Source: Streptomyces asiaticus (GTDB taxonomy: Bacteria; Actinomycetota; Actinomycetes; Streptomycetales; Streptomycetaceae). From it: DNA of 64,000 nt. The translations under genes were made by a program, and so were the position numbers. Where the stretch lies: NCBI RefSeq assembly GCF_018138715.1, contig NZ_JAGSHX010000006.1, forward strand, positions 3,472,001-3,536,000. The letters are read 5' to 3'. Below the pieces are notes generated by a model, which saw only the letters and a program-made list of their open reading frames with translations, was not told the DNA's origin and did not search any database. Shown here piece by piece: positions 46,037-56,989 of this stretch. Position 1 is the stretch's first letter, and each line of letters begins with the position of its first letter.

Positions 46037-46339
46037 GATCTCCGATGTCCCATATCTGCTCGGCCGTGCTGTACTGCGCTGCGCCTTTGCGGTGCCTCGC
46101 GGTGAGGGTGGGGCGTAAGCAGTTTGCCGTACAGGAGCCGCAGTGCAACCCGGAGCGCGCGGTCAAGGTCTATCAGACCGGCCCCCCGGCACCAGCCCAC
46201 CGCTCCCGCCACCACTCTCCCGTGCGAGCGCCACGAAGCCGTACGAGCGGCGACGGCCCGCATGGCCCCGCCCGGCCTAGGTTCAGCAGACCTACTTTGG
46301 CACGCTCAGATGCCTTTTCCGTTGCCAATACTGGAACCC
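46037..46339. other. Divergent region between RDD gene and XRE regulator
   Basis: 303 bases with no gene. TTGGCA (46297-46302) and TGCCAA (46323-46328) form an inverted pair 20 bases apart, just before the regulator start, a possible autoregulatory site. AGGTTCAGCAGACCT (46280-46294) is another short inverted repeat. Confidence 0.45.
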
Positions 46340-47260
46340 ATGGACCGCAATACCGAGCTCAGTGAGTTCCTGCGGAGCCGCAGGGCACGTCTGAGCCCCG
46401 GCGACGCGGGCGTGAGCGTGAGCAACGACAGCCCCCGTCGGGTGCCGGGGCTGCGCCGCGAGGAGCTGGCGCAGCTGGCCGGCGTGAGCACGGACTACTA
46501 CACGCGTCTGGAGCAGGGCCGGCATCTCAATGTGTCGGAGACGGTGCTGGACGCCGTGGCCCGCGCTCTTCAGCTCAATGAAACCGAACGTGCGTACCTC
46601 TTCGAGCTGACCCGGCCGCGCCCCCGGCGCACGGTGCGCCGCCGGCCGCCCCGCCCCCAGCGGGTGCGGCCCGGGGTGCACGCGCTGCTGCGCATGCTGG
46701 ACGGGGTCTCACCGGCCTTCGTCCTCGGCCGCAGGGGCGATGTCCTGGCCTCCAACCAGCTGGCCCGGGCGCTGATCATCGATTTCGAGGCGCTCCCGTA
46801 CCACGAGCGGAACATGGCCCGCTTCATGTTCCTCGACGAGGCGGCCCGTTCGCTGTGGCCGGAGTGGGAGACGGTCGCGGCGGAGATGGTGGCGTCCCTC
46901 CGGCTGGAGGCCGGACGTCATCCCGACGATCCCCGGCTGACCGAGCTCGTGGGCGAGCTCACCATCAAGAGCCCTGAGTTCCGCACCTGGTGGGCCGACC
47001 ACAACGTGCGGGAGAAGACCCACGGCGTCAAGCTCTACCACCATCCGGTGGTCGGGGACATGACGCTGGCCTACGAGAACGTGACCGTGCCCGGCGATCC
47101 CGACCAGGCTCTGTGCATCTACACGGTCGAGCCCGGCTCCCCCTCCGAGGCGGCCCTGCGGCTGCTGGCGAGCTGGACCGCGACTTCCTCGGCCGATCCC
47201 TCCGCACCCTCGTCCGAAGCGCGTCCTTCGGGGGGACCGTCCTCCGACGTCTCCCCCTGA
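46340..47260 (+). CDS. XRE-type HTH regulator with MmyB-like ligand domain
   Basis: 306 residues. HTH (about 8-70) with RRARLSPGDAGVSVSND, LRREELAQLAGVSTDYYTRL, EQGRHLNVSETVL. The C-terminal part (about 100-270) fits the MmyB-like ligand-binding domain (HALLRMLDGVSPAFVLGRRG; PDDPRLTELVGELTIKSPEFRTWW; GEMTL-like GDMTLAYE), which in other streptomycetes binds a fatty-acyl type ligand. It is directly upstream of an alcohol dehydrogenase gene on the same strand, a common regulator-target pair. ATG 46340 has a weak SD. Confidence 0.9.
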   Translation: MDRNTELSEFLRSRRARLSPGDAGVSVSNDSPRRVPGLRREELAQLAGVSTDYYTRLEQGRHLNVSETVLDAVARALQLNETERAYLFELTRPRPRRTVRRRPPRPQRVRPGVHALLRMLDGVSPAFVLGRRGDVLASNQLARALIIDFEALPYHERNMARFMFLDEAARSLWPEWETVAAEMVASLRLEAGRHPDDPRLTELVGELTIKSPEFRTWWADHNVREKTHGVKLYHHPVVGDMTLAYENVTVPGDPDQALCIYTVEPGSPSEAALRLLASWTATSSADPSAPSSEARPSGGPSSDVSP

Positions 47261-47305
47261 TCCGCCTGATCCGCCTGATCCCCTGATCCGCCCCTTCTGA
47301 TCCCA
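47255..47305. repeat. Short tandem repeat after the XRE gene
   Basis: TGATCCGCC repeats three to four times directly after the regulator stop codon, followed by a pyrimidine-rich stretch up to about 47380. Probably a slippage-derived spacer. Confidence 0.7.
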
Positions 47306-47403
47306 CCCCCTTCCCCCGCACACCCTTCCCCCTTCCCCCTCCTTACCTCCCCCTTCCCTTCACCCATCCCCTTTTTCCTAGTTCGTCACAGGGAGACACA
47401 TTT

Positions 47404-48453
47404 ATGACCACCAGCGTCACCGCCTACGCAGCCCCCGCTCCGAAGGCCCCGCTGGAAAGGACCACCGTCGAGCGCCGCGCCCTGCGCGAGCACGACGTGC
47501 TGATCGAGATCGCCTACGCCGGTATCTGCCACTCCGACATCCACCAGGCCCGCGAGGAGTGGGGCACCGCCCTCTTCCCGATGGTGCCCGGCCATGAGAT
47601 CGCCGGTGTGGTCGCCGAGGTCGGCCCCGCCGTCACCAAGTACGCCGTCGGCGACCGGGTCGGCGTGGGCTGCTTCGTCGACTCCTGCCGTGAGTGCGAG
47701 AACTGCCTCGCGGGCGAGGAGCAGTACTGCCTCAAGGGCGAGGTGCCCACGTACAACGGCAATGAGTACGACGGCGCCCCCACCTACGGCGGCTACAGCA
47801 CCCACATCGTGGTGGACGAGAACTACGTGCTGCGCATCCCCGAGGGGATCTCGCTGGACGTCGCCGCCCCGCTGCTGTGCGCCGGGATCACCCTCTACTC
47901 CCCGCTGGCGCACTGGAACGCCGGTCCCGGCAAGAAGGTCGCCATCGTGGGCCTCGGCGGCCTCGGCCACATGGGCGTGAAGATCGCCCATGCGATGGGC
48001 GCCGAGGTGACGGTGCTCAGCCAGACGCTCCGCAAGCGGGACGACGGGCTGCGGCTGGGCGCCGACCACTTCTACGCCACCAGCGACGAGTCCACCTTCA
48101 CCGAGCTGGCCGGCACCTTCGACCTGATCGTCAACACGACCTCGGCGAACCTCCCGCTGGACGGCTATCTGTCGCTGCTGAAGCTGGACGGCACGCTGGT
48201 GCACGTGGGCGCGCCGGAGAACCCCAGCGCGTTCAACCAGTTCTCGCTGATCATGGGCCGGAGGTCGATGGCCGGATCGAAGATCGGCGGCATCCGGCAG
48301 ACCCAGGAGATGCTCGACTTCTGCGCCGAGCACGGGCTCGGCGCGGAGATCGAGCTGATCGACGGCGAGCGGATCAACGAGGCGTACGACCGCGTCGTGG
48401 GCAGCGATGTGCGCTACCGCTTCGTGATCGACATCGCCTCGCTCAAGGCGTGA
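47404..48453 (+). CDS. Zinc-dependent NAD(P)-linked alcohol dehydrogenase
   Basis: 349 residues of the cinnamyl-alcohol/YahK-type MDR family. Catalytic zinc: [12 protein letters not shown] and GHEIAG; structural zinc: [15 protein letters not shown]. The Rossmann motif [20 protein letters not shown] is followed by [17 protein letters not shown], where Ser-x-x-x-Arg-Lys suggests NADPH preference. It reduces aldehydes to alcohols in the cytoplasm. Likely target of the MmyB-like regulator 144 bases upstream. ATG 47404 lies after GGGAGA. Confidence 0.93.
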   Translation: MTTSVTAYAAPAPKAPLERTTVERRALREHDVLIEIAYAGICHSDIHQAREEWGTALFPMVPGHEIAGVVAEVGPAVTKYAVGDRVGVGCFVDSCRECENCLAGEEQYCLKGEVPTYNGNEYDGAPTYGGYSTHIVVDENYVLRIPEGISLDVAAPLLCAGITLYSPLAHWNAGPGKKVAIVGLGGLGHMGVKIAHAMGAEVTVLSQTLRKRDDGLRLGADHFYATSDESTFTELAGTFDLIVNTTSANLPLDGYLSLLKLDGTLVHVGAPENPSAFNQFSLIMGRRSMAGSKIGGIRQTQEMLDFCAEHGLGAEIELIDGERINEAYDRVVGSDVRYRFVIDIASLKA

Positions 48454-48559
48454 TCGGCCGCCAAGGCCTGATCAGCCACTGAGACCGAGGCCGTCCGGAC
48501 CACCCCCGGGTCCGGGCGGCCTCACAACAGGCCCCCAGAACAAGCCTTCAGAAGAGGCC

Positions 48560-49927
48560 TCAGAAGAGCTTGCCGGGGTTGAGCAGGCCCAGCGGATCGA
48601 AGACCTGCTTGATCCCGCGCTGCATCTCCACCCCCACCGGGCCCAGTTCACGCGCCAGCCACTCCCGCTTGAGGACGCCGACGCCGTGCTCCCCGGTGAT
48701 GGTGCCGCCGAGCTCCAGGCCCAGCGCCATGATCTCGTCGAACGACTCCCGGGCCCGCCGCGACTCGTCCGGGTCCGCCGGGTCGAAGCACACCGTCGGA
48801 TGGGTGTTGCCGTCTCCGGCGTGGGCCACGACGCCGATCGTGAGGGAGTGCTTCTCGGCGATGGCGGCCGTGCCGTCGATCATCTCGGCGAGCCGGGAGC
48901 GGGGCACACAGACGTCGTCGATCATGGTGACGCCCTTGACCGCCTCCAGCGCCGGAAGCGTCATCCGGCGGGCCTGGAGCAGCATGTCGGACTCGGCGGC
49001 GTCCTCGGCCGGGACCACCTCCGTGGCACCGGCCGCCGTGCACAGCTCGGCCACCGCGGCGAGGTCGGGGGCCGGGTCCGGGGTGTCGAAGGCGGCCATC
49101 AGCAGCGCCTCGGTGGACTCCGGGAGGCCCATGTTCCCGATCGCGTTGACCGCGCGGACGCTCGTACGGTCCATCAGCTCCAGCAGCGAGGGGGCGTGAC
49201 CGCGCTCCATGATCCGGCAGATGGCGTCGCAGGCGGACGCGGTGGAGGGGAACTCGGCGGCGAGCACGAGCTGTTCGAGCGGGGCGGGCTTGAGGGCGAG
49301 GACCGCGCGCACGACGATGCCGAGGCTGCCCTCGGAGCCGACGAAGAGCCGGGTCAGGTCGTAACCCGCGACGCCCTTGGCGGTGCGGCGGCCGGTCTTC
49401 AGCAACCGGCCGTCGGCGAGGACGACATCGAGCCCGAGGACGTATTCGGCGGTGACGCCGTACTTCACACAGCACAGCCCGCCGGACGCGGTGCCGATGT
49501 TGCCGCCGATCGTGCACTGCTCCCAGCTGGAGGGGTCCGGCGGATAGTAGAGGCCCTTCTCCATGACCGCGCGGGACAGGGTCGCGTTGATCACGCCCGG
49601 TTCGACGACCGCGATCCGGTCCACCGGGTTGATCTCCAGGATCCGGTCCATCTTGACCAGGGACAGCACGACGCAGCCGTCCGACGCGTTGGCCGCGCCC
49701 GACAGCCCGGTGCGCGCGCCCTGGGGCACGATCGGAACGCGCAGCGCGGTGGCGGTGCGGCACACGTGCTGCACCTGTTCCACCGTGCGCGGGAGGACCA
49801 CCACGGCGGGCGCGCCCGCCTCGCAGAAGCTCGCCATGTCATTGGCGTAGGCCCCGGTCACATCGGGGTCGGTGAGCACCGCCTCCTCGGGGAGGCCCTC
49901 CCGCAGCAGCTCGATGAGGTCCGTCAT
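48560..49927 (-). CDS. FAD-linked oxidase, GlcD (glycolate/lactate oxidase) family
   Basis: 455 residues. The FAD-binding domain contains PIVPQGARTGLSGAANASDG and GGNIGTASGGLCCVKYG; the C-terminal cap shows VVAHAGDGNTHPTVCFDP and TGEHGVGVLKREWL, with the catalytic His. Members oxidise 2-hydroxy acids. The start ATG at 49927 gives MTDLIELLREGLPEEAVL. No GlcE/GlcF partners are next to it, so it is probably a single-subunit enzyme. Confidence 0.92.
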   Translation of the reverse strand: MTDLIELLREGLPEEAVLTDPDVTGAYANDMASFCEAGAPAVVVLPRTVEQVQHVCRTATALRVPIVPQGARTGLSGAANASDGCVVLSLVKMDRILEINPVDRIAVVEPGVINATLSRAVMEKGLYYPPDPSSWEQCTIGGNIGTASGGLCCVKYGVTAEYVLGLDVVLADGRLLKTGRRTAKGVAGYDLTRLFVGSEGSLGIVVRAVLALKPAPLEQLVLAAEFPSTASACDAICRIMERGHAPSLLELMDRTSVRAVNAIGNMGLPESTEALLMAAFDTPDPAPDLAAVAELCTAAGATEVVPAEDAAESDMLLQARRMTLPALEAVKGVTMIDDVCVPRSRLAEMIDGTAAIAEKHSLTIGVVAHAGDGNTHPTVCFDPADPDESRRARESFDEIMALGLELGGTITGEHGVGVLKREWLARELGPVGVEMQRGIKQVFDPLGLLNPGKLF

Positions 49928-50041
49928 ATCTCCAGACTCGCACCCGGGAAGCGCCCGGGGAAGATCGCTGCAACGGATGGGTGAACCACGAGGAGGGCCG
50001 TTGAGCAGGGCGGCGAGGAGGGCCGTGCCGTACTACGGACG

Positions 50042-51067
50042 CTACTGTGCCTTGTAGTAGACGCTGACCTTACGGTCCCCGGCGGCGCCCGAGGCGAAGC
50101 CCATGCACAGCCGGCGCGGGCTGGACAGCTGGACGGCCATGCCCTCCGGCTCGCGGTAGCTCAGCGAGTAGGCGGCCTCGGTGCGGGCGCGCTGGACGAG
50201 CTCGCCGGTGCGCAGATCGACGCAGGACACGTAGGTGTTGCCGTGGCCGGAGGGCGGGTTGGCGCCGTCCTCGCCGGTGTAGGCGGTGCCGGTCAACTGG
50301 TACACGTAGTCGCCGAGGACCGTGAAGCCCTGGAAGACCTCGCCGTCCTCGACACCGGTCTGGGGTATGTCGTCGTACACGGCGGTGTAGTCGCCCGCGC
50401 TGACCCCGGACAGGCTCATCAGCCGGTAGCGGACCTCGCCGTCGAGGCGGTAGCGCAGCAGCAGCCGGCGGTTGAGCATGTCGACGGCGGGCTGGTTGCT
50501 GGTGGAGCCCGGCACCGGGCGGTGCTTGGCCGGCGAGGACGAACCGGACGACAGCACGGTGCCGTCGGCGAACTTGAAGCGGCTGATGGCGCGGCCGTAG
50601 CCGGAGTCGGGGTTGGCGTCCGACTCGGTCCACAGATAGGCGGTGGAGCCGACCGGCTCACAGCCCATGGCGACGCCGTGCCCGAACCCCTTGAGGTACA
50701 TCGAGCCCAGCTCGGCACCGGCCAGGGACAGCTTGGTGACGCACAGATCGCCGTGAGCGGCGCGGTCGGCGCCGGAGACGGGGGCGGACTCCCCGCTGAG
50801 CCGGATCCCGCCCTCCATCAGCTGGATCGTGTAGATGTGCCCACCCACGTCGTCGAACGCGAAGGACTGGAGCACGGTGGAGTTGTGCGGGGTCTTCTCG
50901 CGGATCAGCTGGGTGGAGGGCACCGACAGATCGAACCGGCCCCCCGCCACGGTGGTGGCCCCCGCGCGGGCGGCGAAGGCACCGAGCGCGCCAGCCGCGG
51001 CGGCTCCCCCTCCGAGGGTGAACCTACGCCTGGTCAAACGGCCCGCAGCGTACTTTTCCGTGTGCAT
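50042..51067 (-). CDS. Tat-exported propeller-like protein (teichoic-acid-biosynthesis-C-like)
   Basis: 341 residues. The N-terminus has the twin-Arg motif LTRRRFTLGGGAAAAGALGA with a following AxA site, a clear Tat signal. The mature protein is beta-rich, with repeating blocks around QLMEGGIRLSGES, TAYLWTESDANP, YVYQLTGTAYTG, a propeller-like pattern. Streptomyces homologues are often labelled 'teichoic acid biosynthesis protein C' without proof of function. The stop is at 50042; the start ATG 51067 follows a short promoter region. Confidence 0.85.
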   Translation of the reverse strand: MHTEKYAAGRLTRRRFTLGGGAAAAGALGAFAARAGATTVAGGRFDLSVPSTQLIREKTPHNSTVLQSFAFDDVGGHIYTIQLMEGGIRLSGESAPVSGADRAAHGDLCVTKLSLAGAELGSMYLKGFGHGVAMGCEPVGSTAYLWTESDANPDSGYGRAISRFKFADGTVLSSGSSSPAKHRPVPGSTSNQPAVDMLNRRLLLRYRLDGEVRYRLMSLSGVSAGDYTAVYDDIPQTGVEDGEVFQGFTVLGDYVYQLTGTAYTGEDGANPPSGHGNTYVSCVDLRTGELVQRARTEAAYSLSYREPEGMAVQLSSPRRLCMGFASGAAGDRKVSVYYKAQ

Positions 51068-51241
51068 TGATACTCAACAACTCCCATGTGATCACGCCGT
51101 GTTGGAGTGAACAGATCGCCGTGAGTGTAGACGGTGGGAAAGCGCTCCCATTCAGGTGTTCGCATTTTCTGGCACCGACTGCGCATGGGCACGGAAGTGT
51201 GGGCGCATGTGCGCGGAATTGGGGGGATGTGCGCGGCCGTG

Positions 51242-51275
51242 CGGACCGCCCCGTACGGCCGTGCGGGGCGGTCCG
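51242..51275 (-). terminator. Hairpin after hppD
   Basis: CGGACCGCCCCG pairs perfectly with CGGGGCGGTCCG around a ten-base loop (51254-51263), 51 bases after the hppD stop. Nearby stretches (51285-51305) repeat CGTACGGGGCGG, so alternative pairings exist. Confidence 0.7.
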
Positions 51276-51325
51276 ACGGCCGTACGGGGCGGTTCCCGCG
51301 GGCCACGGTCCGCCCCGCGTGGCGG

Positions 51326-53101
<1,776 letters not shown>

Positions 53102-53144
53102 GCGGGGCGGTTTCGAGCCATTGAAGCGGATCCAAAGACTCCGT

Positions 53145-53176
53145 TGCAAAGAAGGCGTTGCAAGCACATCTTTGCA
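53145..53176. promoter_or_regulatory. Inverted repeat and promoter before the ArsR-type gene
   Basis: TGCAAAGA (53145-53152) and TCTTTGCA (53169-53176) are perfect inverted halves. A promoter TTGCAA (53158-53163), 17 bases, TAGGCT (53181-53186) overlaps the right half and would start transcription at about the ATG at 53193, a leaderless mRNA. The regulator probably represses itself. Confidence 0.6.
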
Positions 53177-53192
53177 TGCTTAGGCTCCGCAC

Positions 53193-53789
53193 ATGGCAGA
53201 GAACGAACAGCCTGTGCCCGACGATGTGCGGGTGCTCGACCCGCGCTCCCTGCGCGGGCTCGCGCATCCGCTGCGGATACGCCTGCTCGGAGCGTTGCGC
53301 GAGTACGGACCGGCCACCGCGTCCCAACTGGCCGACAGATTGGGCGAGTCCAGCGGCGCCACGAGCTACCATCTGCGTCAGCTGGCCGCCCATGGCTTCG
53401 TCAAGGACGACCCGGAGCGGGGCAAGGGGCGGGAGCGGTGGTGGAAGGCGGCGCAGCGGGGCGTGCGGGTGGGCACCGACAAGTTCCTGACCAGCCCCGA
53501 CCCATCCGTACGTGGAGCGATCAACACACTGCTCCACGAGTGGGCCACCATCCACGGCCAGGACCTGTCCACCTGGTTCAGCACCATGCACGACTGGCCT
53601 TCAGCATGGCGCAGCGCTTCGGACATGAGCGACTTCGCTATGCGCCTCACCCCTGAACTCGCCCGCGAAATGCGCGACAAGGTGCACGAAGTGATCGAGA
53701 GCTACCGCGAGAAGGAGGTCGACCGGGACACCGAGGGCTCCGCCCCGTACCGCGTCCATCTGCACGCCTTCCCGCGCGACGAGGACTGA
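53193..53789 (+). CDS. ArsR-type winged-helix regulator
   Basis: 198 residues. The N-terminal winged helix is clear: DPRSLRGLAHPLRIRLLGAL, REYGPATASQLADRLGESSG and ATSYHLRQLAAHGFVKDD. A helical C-terminal domain (about 95-185) may bind ligand. No Cys metal sites typical of ArsR/SmtB are seen, so the signal is not a metal. It is followed by a small gene and an MFS transporter on the same strand, a regulator-exporter unit. Confidence 0.9.
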   Translation: MAENEQPVPDDVRVLDPRSLRGLAHPLRIRLLGALREYGPATASQLADRLGESSGATSYHLRQLAAHGFVKDDPERGKGRERWWKAAQRGVRVGTDKFLTSPDPSVRGAINTLLHEWATIHGQDLSTWFSTMHDWPSAWRSASDMSDFAMRLTPELAREMRDKVHEVIESYREKEVDRDTEGSAPYRVHLHAFPRDED

Positions 53790-53810
53790 CCGATCCCTGG
53801 GGGGAACCAC

Positions 53811-54026
53811 ATGTACGGCGACGAGATCCATCTGTGGCTGCACCGCATACGCGCCGAGCGGCTGCGTGACGAGGCCCGCGAGGCGTCCCGGCCGCACCGC
53901 CGCTCCCGCACCGCCCGCGCCCGGGTGCTGCGCACCCGGGTCGGCTGGACGCTGGTGGAGGTCGGGCTGCGGCTGGCCACGCCGCGGCTGCCGCAATCCG
54001 GTCTGACCGCCCGGTTCGACCACTGA
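53811..54026 (+). CDS. Small basic protein between regulator and transporter
   Basis: 71 residues: MYGDEIHLWLHRIRAERLRD, an Arg-rich helix, and LVEVGLRLATPRLPQSGL. It has a GGGGG-type SD and is one base from the MFS start, so translation is coupled. Not recognised as a family. Possibly membrane-associated via an amphipathic helix. Confidence 0.65.
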   Translation: MYGDEIHLWLHRIRAERLRDEAREASRPHRRSRTARARVLRTRVGWTLVEVGLRLATPRLPQSGLTARFDH

Positions 54027-54027
54027 C

Positions 54028-55386
54028 ATGGCCGACGACACAGGAGACGGAGAGCGCCGGGGGAACGGCCGGGACGGCCGAAGACCACTCTTACTCGTCC
54101 TCGCCGCCAACACCGTCTCCATAGCGGGCAATTCCCTCACCCTGATCGCCGTCCCGTGGTTCGTCCTGGAGACCACGGGCAGCGCCGCCAAGGCCGGGCT
54201 GGTCTCCTTCTGCGCGACCCTGCCGGTGGTCGTCTCCGCCGTCATCGGCGGACCGGTCATCGACCGGATCGGCCGCCGACGGGTCTCCATCGCCTCCGAC
54301 TCGCTGTGCGGGGTGGCCGTCGCCACGATTCCGGTGCTGCACTTCGCCGGGCTGCTGCGGTTCTGGCAGCTGTGCGCGCTGATGGCGTTCTGCGGACTGC
54401 TCCACGCGCCGGGCGAGACCGCCCGCCAGGTGCTCGTCCCCGCGCTGGCCGAACGGGCGGGCACCACCCTCAGCCGCGCGGCCAGCTTCTACGACGGGGC
54501 CTCGCGCGGGGCCAGGATGCTGGGCGCCGCGCTCGGCGGGCTGCTGATCGCGCTGCTCGGGCCGCCGTCGGTACTGCTGCTCGACGCGGCCACGTTCGCG
54601 GCGTCCGCGGTGCTGATCATGGCGGGGCTGCGCGGACTGCCCGCCGCCGCGCCGCGCAAGCCCGTCGTCCCGGTGTCCGCCCGCGCCTACCGCGCGGAGC
54701 TGCGCGAGGGGTACCGCTTCCTGCTGCGCCATCGGCTGCTGCTGGCCATCGTGCTGATGGTCATGGTCACCAACGGCCTCGACCAGGGTGTGTCCTCCGT
54801 ACTGCTGCCGGTCCACGCCGAGCGCCATCTGGGCGGTTCGGTGCAACTGGGGCTGCTCACGGCGCTGTTCGGCGGCGGAGCGCTGGTGGGGGCGCTGCTG
54901 TACGGGGCGGTGGGCGACCGCTTTCCGCGCCGGACCGTGTTCGCGGTGAGCTTCCTGGTGTGCGGGCTGCCGCGGTTCCTGATCGCCGCGTTCGTGCCCG
55001 GGGTGTCCCCGCTCGCCGTGACGATGGCGATCAGCGGGGTCGCGGCGGGGATGCTCAACCCGATCCTGACCACGGTGACGTACGAGGCCGTCCCCGACGA
55101 ACTGCGCAGCCGGGTCTCGGGGGCGCTCACCGCGGGGGTGTGGGTGGTGATGCCGCTCGGCGGGCTCGCGGCCGGGTGCCTGGCGGAGGGGGTGGGACTG
55201 ACCGCCGCCTTCCTGGTGACGGGCGGTGTCTACTTCCTGGCCACGCTCAGCCCGCTGGTCTTCCCGGCCTGGCGCGGGATGGACGAGGGGCCGACTGTGG
55301 ACGAGAGCATGGCGGTGCCGACGCTCAGCAGTGCGGGACCGCGCCGCCCGACCGCAGCGCCCGCAGAGCCGTCACCGCACCCTTGA
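54028..55386 (+). CDS. MFS transporter (drug efflux type)
   Basis: 452 residues, 12 spans. Shows the motif-A loop DRIGRRRVSIASDSL, the second-half counterpart VGDRFPRRTVF, and a C-terminal cytoplasmic tail. Fits the enterobactin/macrolide-efflux-like (MFS_3) group in the absence of any substrate hint. Controlled probably by the ArsR-type gene upstream. Its last 62 bases overlap the 3' end of the convergent Lon-S16 gene. Confidence 0.9.
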   Translation: MADDTGDGERRGNGRDGRRPLLLVLAANTVSIAGNSLTLIAVPWFVLETTGSAAKAGLVSFCATLPVVVSAVIGGPVIDRIGRRRVSIASDSLCGVAVATIPVLHFAGLLRFWQLCALMAFCGLLHAPGETARQVLVPALAERAGTTLSRAASFYDGASRGARMLGAALGGLLIALLGPPSVLLLDAATFAASAVLIMAGLRGLPAAAPRKPVVPVSARAYRAELREGYRFLLRHRLLLAIVLMVMVTNGLDQGVSSVLLPVHAERHLGGSVQLGLLTALFGGGALVGALLYGAVGDRFPRRTVFAVSFLVCGLPRFLIAAFVPGVSPLAVTMAISGVAAGMLNPILTTVTYEAVPDELRSRVSGALTAGVWVVMPLGGLAAGCLAEGVGLTAAFLVTGGVYFLATLSPLVFPAWRGMDEGPTVDESMAVPTLSSAGPRRPTAAPAEPSPHP

Positions 55387-56110
55387 GGGTGGTGACGGGG
55401 ATCAGCCGCAGCCCCTTGGGCAATTCGGCCGTGGCGTCGGCGCACTCGGCCTTCGGCACCAGGAAGACCGTGGCGCCGTCCCGCTTGGCGGCCTGCGTCT
55501 TCAGCGGGACCCCGCCCACGGCCCCGACCTTGCCCTTGGCGTCGATGGTGCCGGTGCCCGCGATCGTCCGGCCGCCGGTGAGGTCGCCGCCGCGGCCGTC
55601 GCCGTCCAGCTTGTCGACGATGCCGAGGGAGAAGAGCAGCCCGGCGCTCGGACCGCCGACGTCGGCGAGGCGCAGGGTGACCTTGACGTCGCGCGGGGAG
55701 CGGTGGAGGTAGCCGAGCGCGGCGCTGGTGGCCGAGGACTGGGACTCCTCCATCTCCTCGGCGTTGTGCCGCTCGATCTGCTTGGTGGTGCCGCCGACGT
55801 AGACCGAGTCATGCGGCATGACGGCGCGGTCGGTGGCGAACCAGCCGCTGACGACGTCCTTCACCCGCACGGTGGCCTCCGGGCCGGTCGCCAGGATCGT
55901 CGTCATCCGCAACTGCCCGGCGGTCTTGCGGGTGCCGGTCCCCGAGACGCTGATCACCGGCTTGCCGCGGTCGGAGCCCAGGACGTTCACGGTCGAACCG
56001 GGCTGGGCCACGGTGAACGGCAGCGGCGCGAACGCGGCCACCGCGAGCAGGGCGAGCACGGGTGCGGAGCAGAGCGCGAGGGTGCGGGCGCGGGGGGAGA
56101 CGGCAGGCAT
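55325..56110 (-). CDS. Membrane-anchored Lon-type (S16) peptidase without PDZ domain
   Basis: 261 residues. N-terminal anchor (about 9-32: TLALCSAPVLALLAVAAFAP). The S16 catalytic domain has LADVGGPSAGLLFSLGIVDK (Ser) and IDAKGKVGAVGGVPLKTQAA, KRDGATVFLVP (Lys). YlbL-like proteins usually carry a PDZ domain between anchor and protease; here the middle segment is too short and shows no PDZ pattern. Probably an extracytoplasmic serine-lysine protease. 62-base 3' overlap with the MFS gene. Confidence 0.85.
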   Translation of the reverse strand: MPAVSPRARTLALCSAPVLALLAVAAFAPLPFTVAQPGSTVNVLGSDRGKPVISVSGTGTRKTAGQLRMTTILATGPEATVRVKDVVSGWFATDRAVMPHDSVYVGGTTKQIERHNAEEMEESQSSATSAALGYLHRSPRDVKVTLRLADVGGPSAGLLFSLGIVDKLDGDGRGGDLTGGRTIAGTGTIDAKGKVGAVGGVPLKTQAAKRDGATVFLVPKAECADATAELPKGLRLIPVTTLKGAVTALRALRSGGAVPHC

Positions 56111-56225
56111 GGTGTGAATCTAGTTGACCGCCGGGGAACATGAGCCGCCACCCCGGCCCCACGGGGCCGCCCGGGGCGGCGTGAACCCGGCCGTGCCGCC
56201 AGGCCGCCCGACGCGGGGCCCCGCG

Positions 56226-56282
56226 CGGGCGGGCGGGTTTTGGGGGCGGGCGGGTTTTGCGGGCGGGCGGGTTTTGCGGGCA
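56226..56282. repeat. Tandem GGGCGGGCGGGTTTTG repeat, possible G-quadruplex
   Basis: Three consecutive units of about 18 bases, each with three G-runs followed by TTTTG, upstream of the S16 gene start and downstream of the IclR stop. Nine or more G-triplets could form stacked quadruplexes on the + strand. Confidence 0.8.
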
Positions 56283-56347
56283 TGCGCCCGGTCGCGCCGG
56301 TCGCATGCCCACCGCTGCCGCCAGGCCGGCCGCCTGGCGGCCCACCC

Positions 56348-56989
56348 TCACCTCAAGGCGTCCGAGACCTCTCGGGCCGCGTCGACCACGCGGGGGCCGA
56401 CCCGCTCCGGGACCGAGTCGCAGAGCATCACGACTCCGACGCTGCCCTCTATCCCCGTCACCCCGACGAGCGGGGCGGCCGCGCCGCTCGCGCCCGCTTC
56501 CAGTTCGCCGTGGGTGAGGGCGTACCCGGGGTCGTCGGGGCGGCCGGCGCGGGCGGCGAGGATCGCGCGCCCGGCGGCGCCCCGGTCGAGCGGATGCCGG
56601 AATCCGGCCCGGTAGGCCACGTGGTAGTCGGTCCAGGTCGGCTCGACGACCGCTACGGCGAGTGCCTCGGTGCCGTCGACCAGGGTGAGGTGGGCGGTCG
56701 CGCCGACGTCCTCGGCGAGGGAGCGCAGCGCGGGCAGCGCCGCCTCCCGTACGAGCGGATGCACCTGACGGCCGAGCTGGAGCACCCCGAGCCCGACGCG
56801 CGCTCGCCCGCCGATGTCCCGGCGGACCAGGGAGTGCTGCTCGAGGGTGGCCAGCAGCCGGTAGACCACGGTGCGGTTGACGCCGAGCTTGTTGGACAGC
56901 TCGGTCACGGTCAGCCCGTGGTCGGTGTCGGCGAGCAGTTTGAGGACGCGCAGTCCCCGATCGAGCGTCTGAGAGGTCTCCGCGGTCAC
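56348..56989 (-). CDS. IclR-family transcriptional regulator
   Basis: 213 residues from GTG 56989 (GGAGG seven bases upstream); the frame upstream to 57085 is not needed. HTH region QTLDRGLRVLKLLADTDHGL, TVTELSNKLGVNRTVVYRLL is followed by an effector-binding domain (TAHLTLVDGTEALAVAVVEP; GFRHPLDRGAAGRAILAARA). IclR regulators act on aromatic or small-acid metabolism; no target is adjacent. The gene is alone between repeat-rich stretches. Confidence 0.9.
   Translation of the reverse strand: MTAETSQTLDRGLRVLKLLADTDHGLTVTELSNKLGVNRTVVYRLLATLEQHSLVRRDIGGRARVGLGVLQLGRQVHPLVREAALPALRSLAEDVGATAHLTLVDGTEALAVAVVEPTWTDYHVAYRAGFRHPLDRGAAGRAILAARAGRPDDPGYALTHGELEAGASGAAAPLVGVTGIEGSVGVVMLCDSVPERVGPRVVDAAREVSDALR

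Noticed and set aside
46155..46170. GGTCTATCAGACC as a DasR operator
   Set aside because: The three-base gap between half-sites does not fit the dre consensus and the flanking bases do not match.
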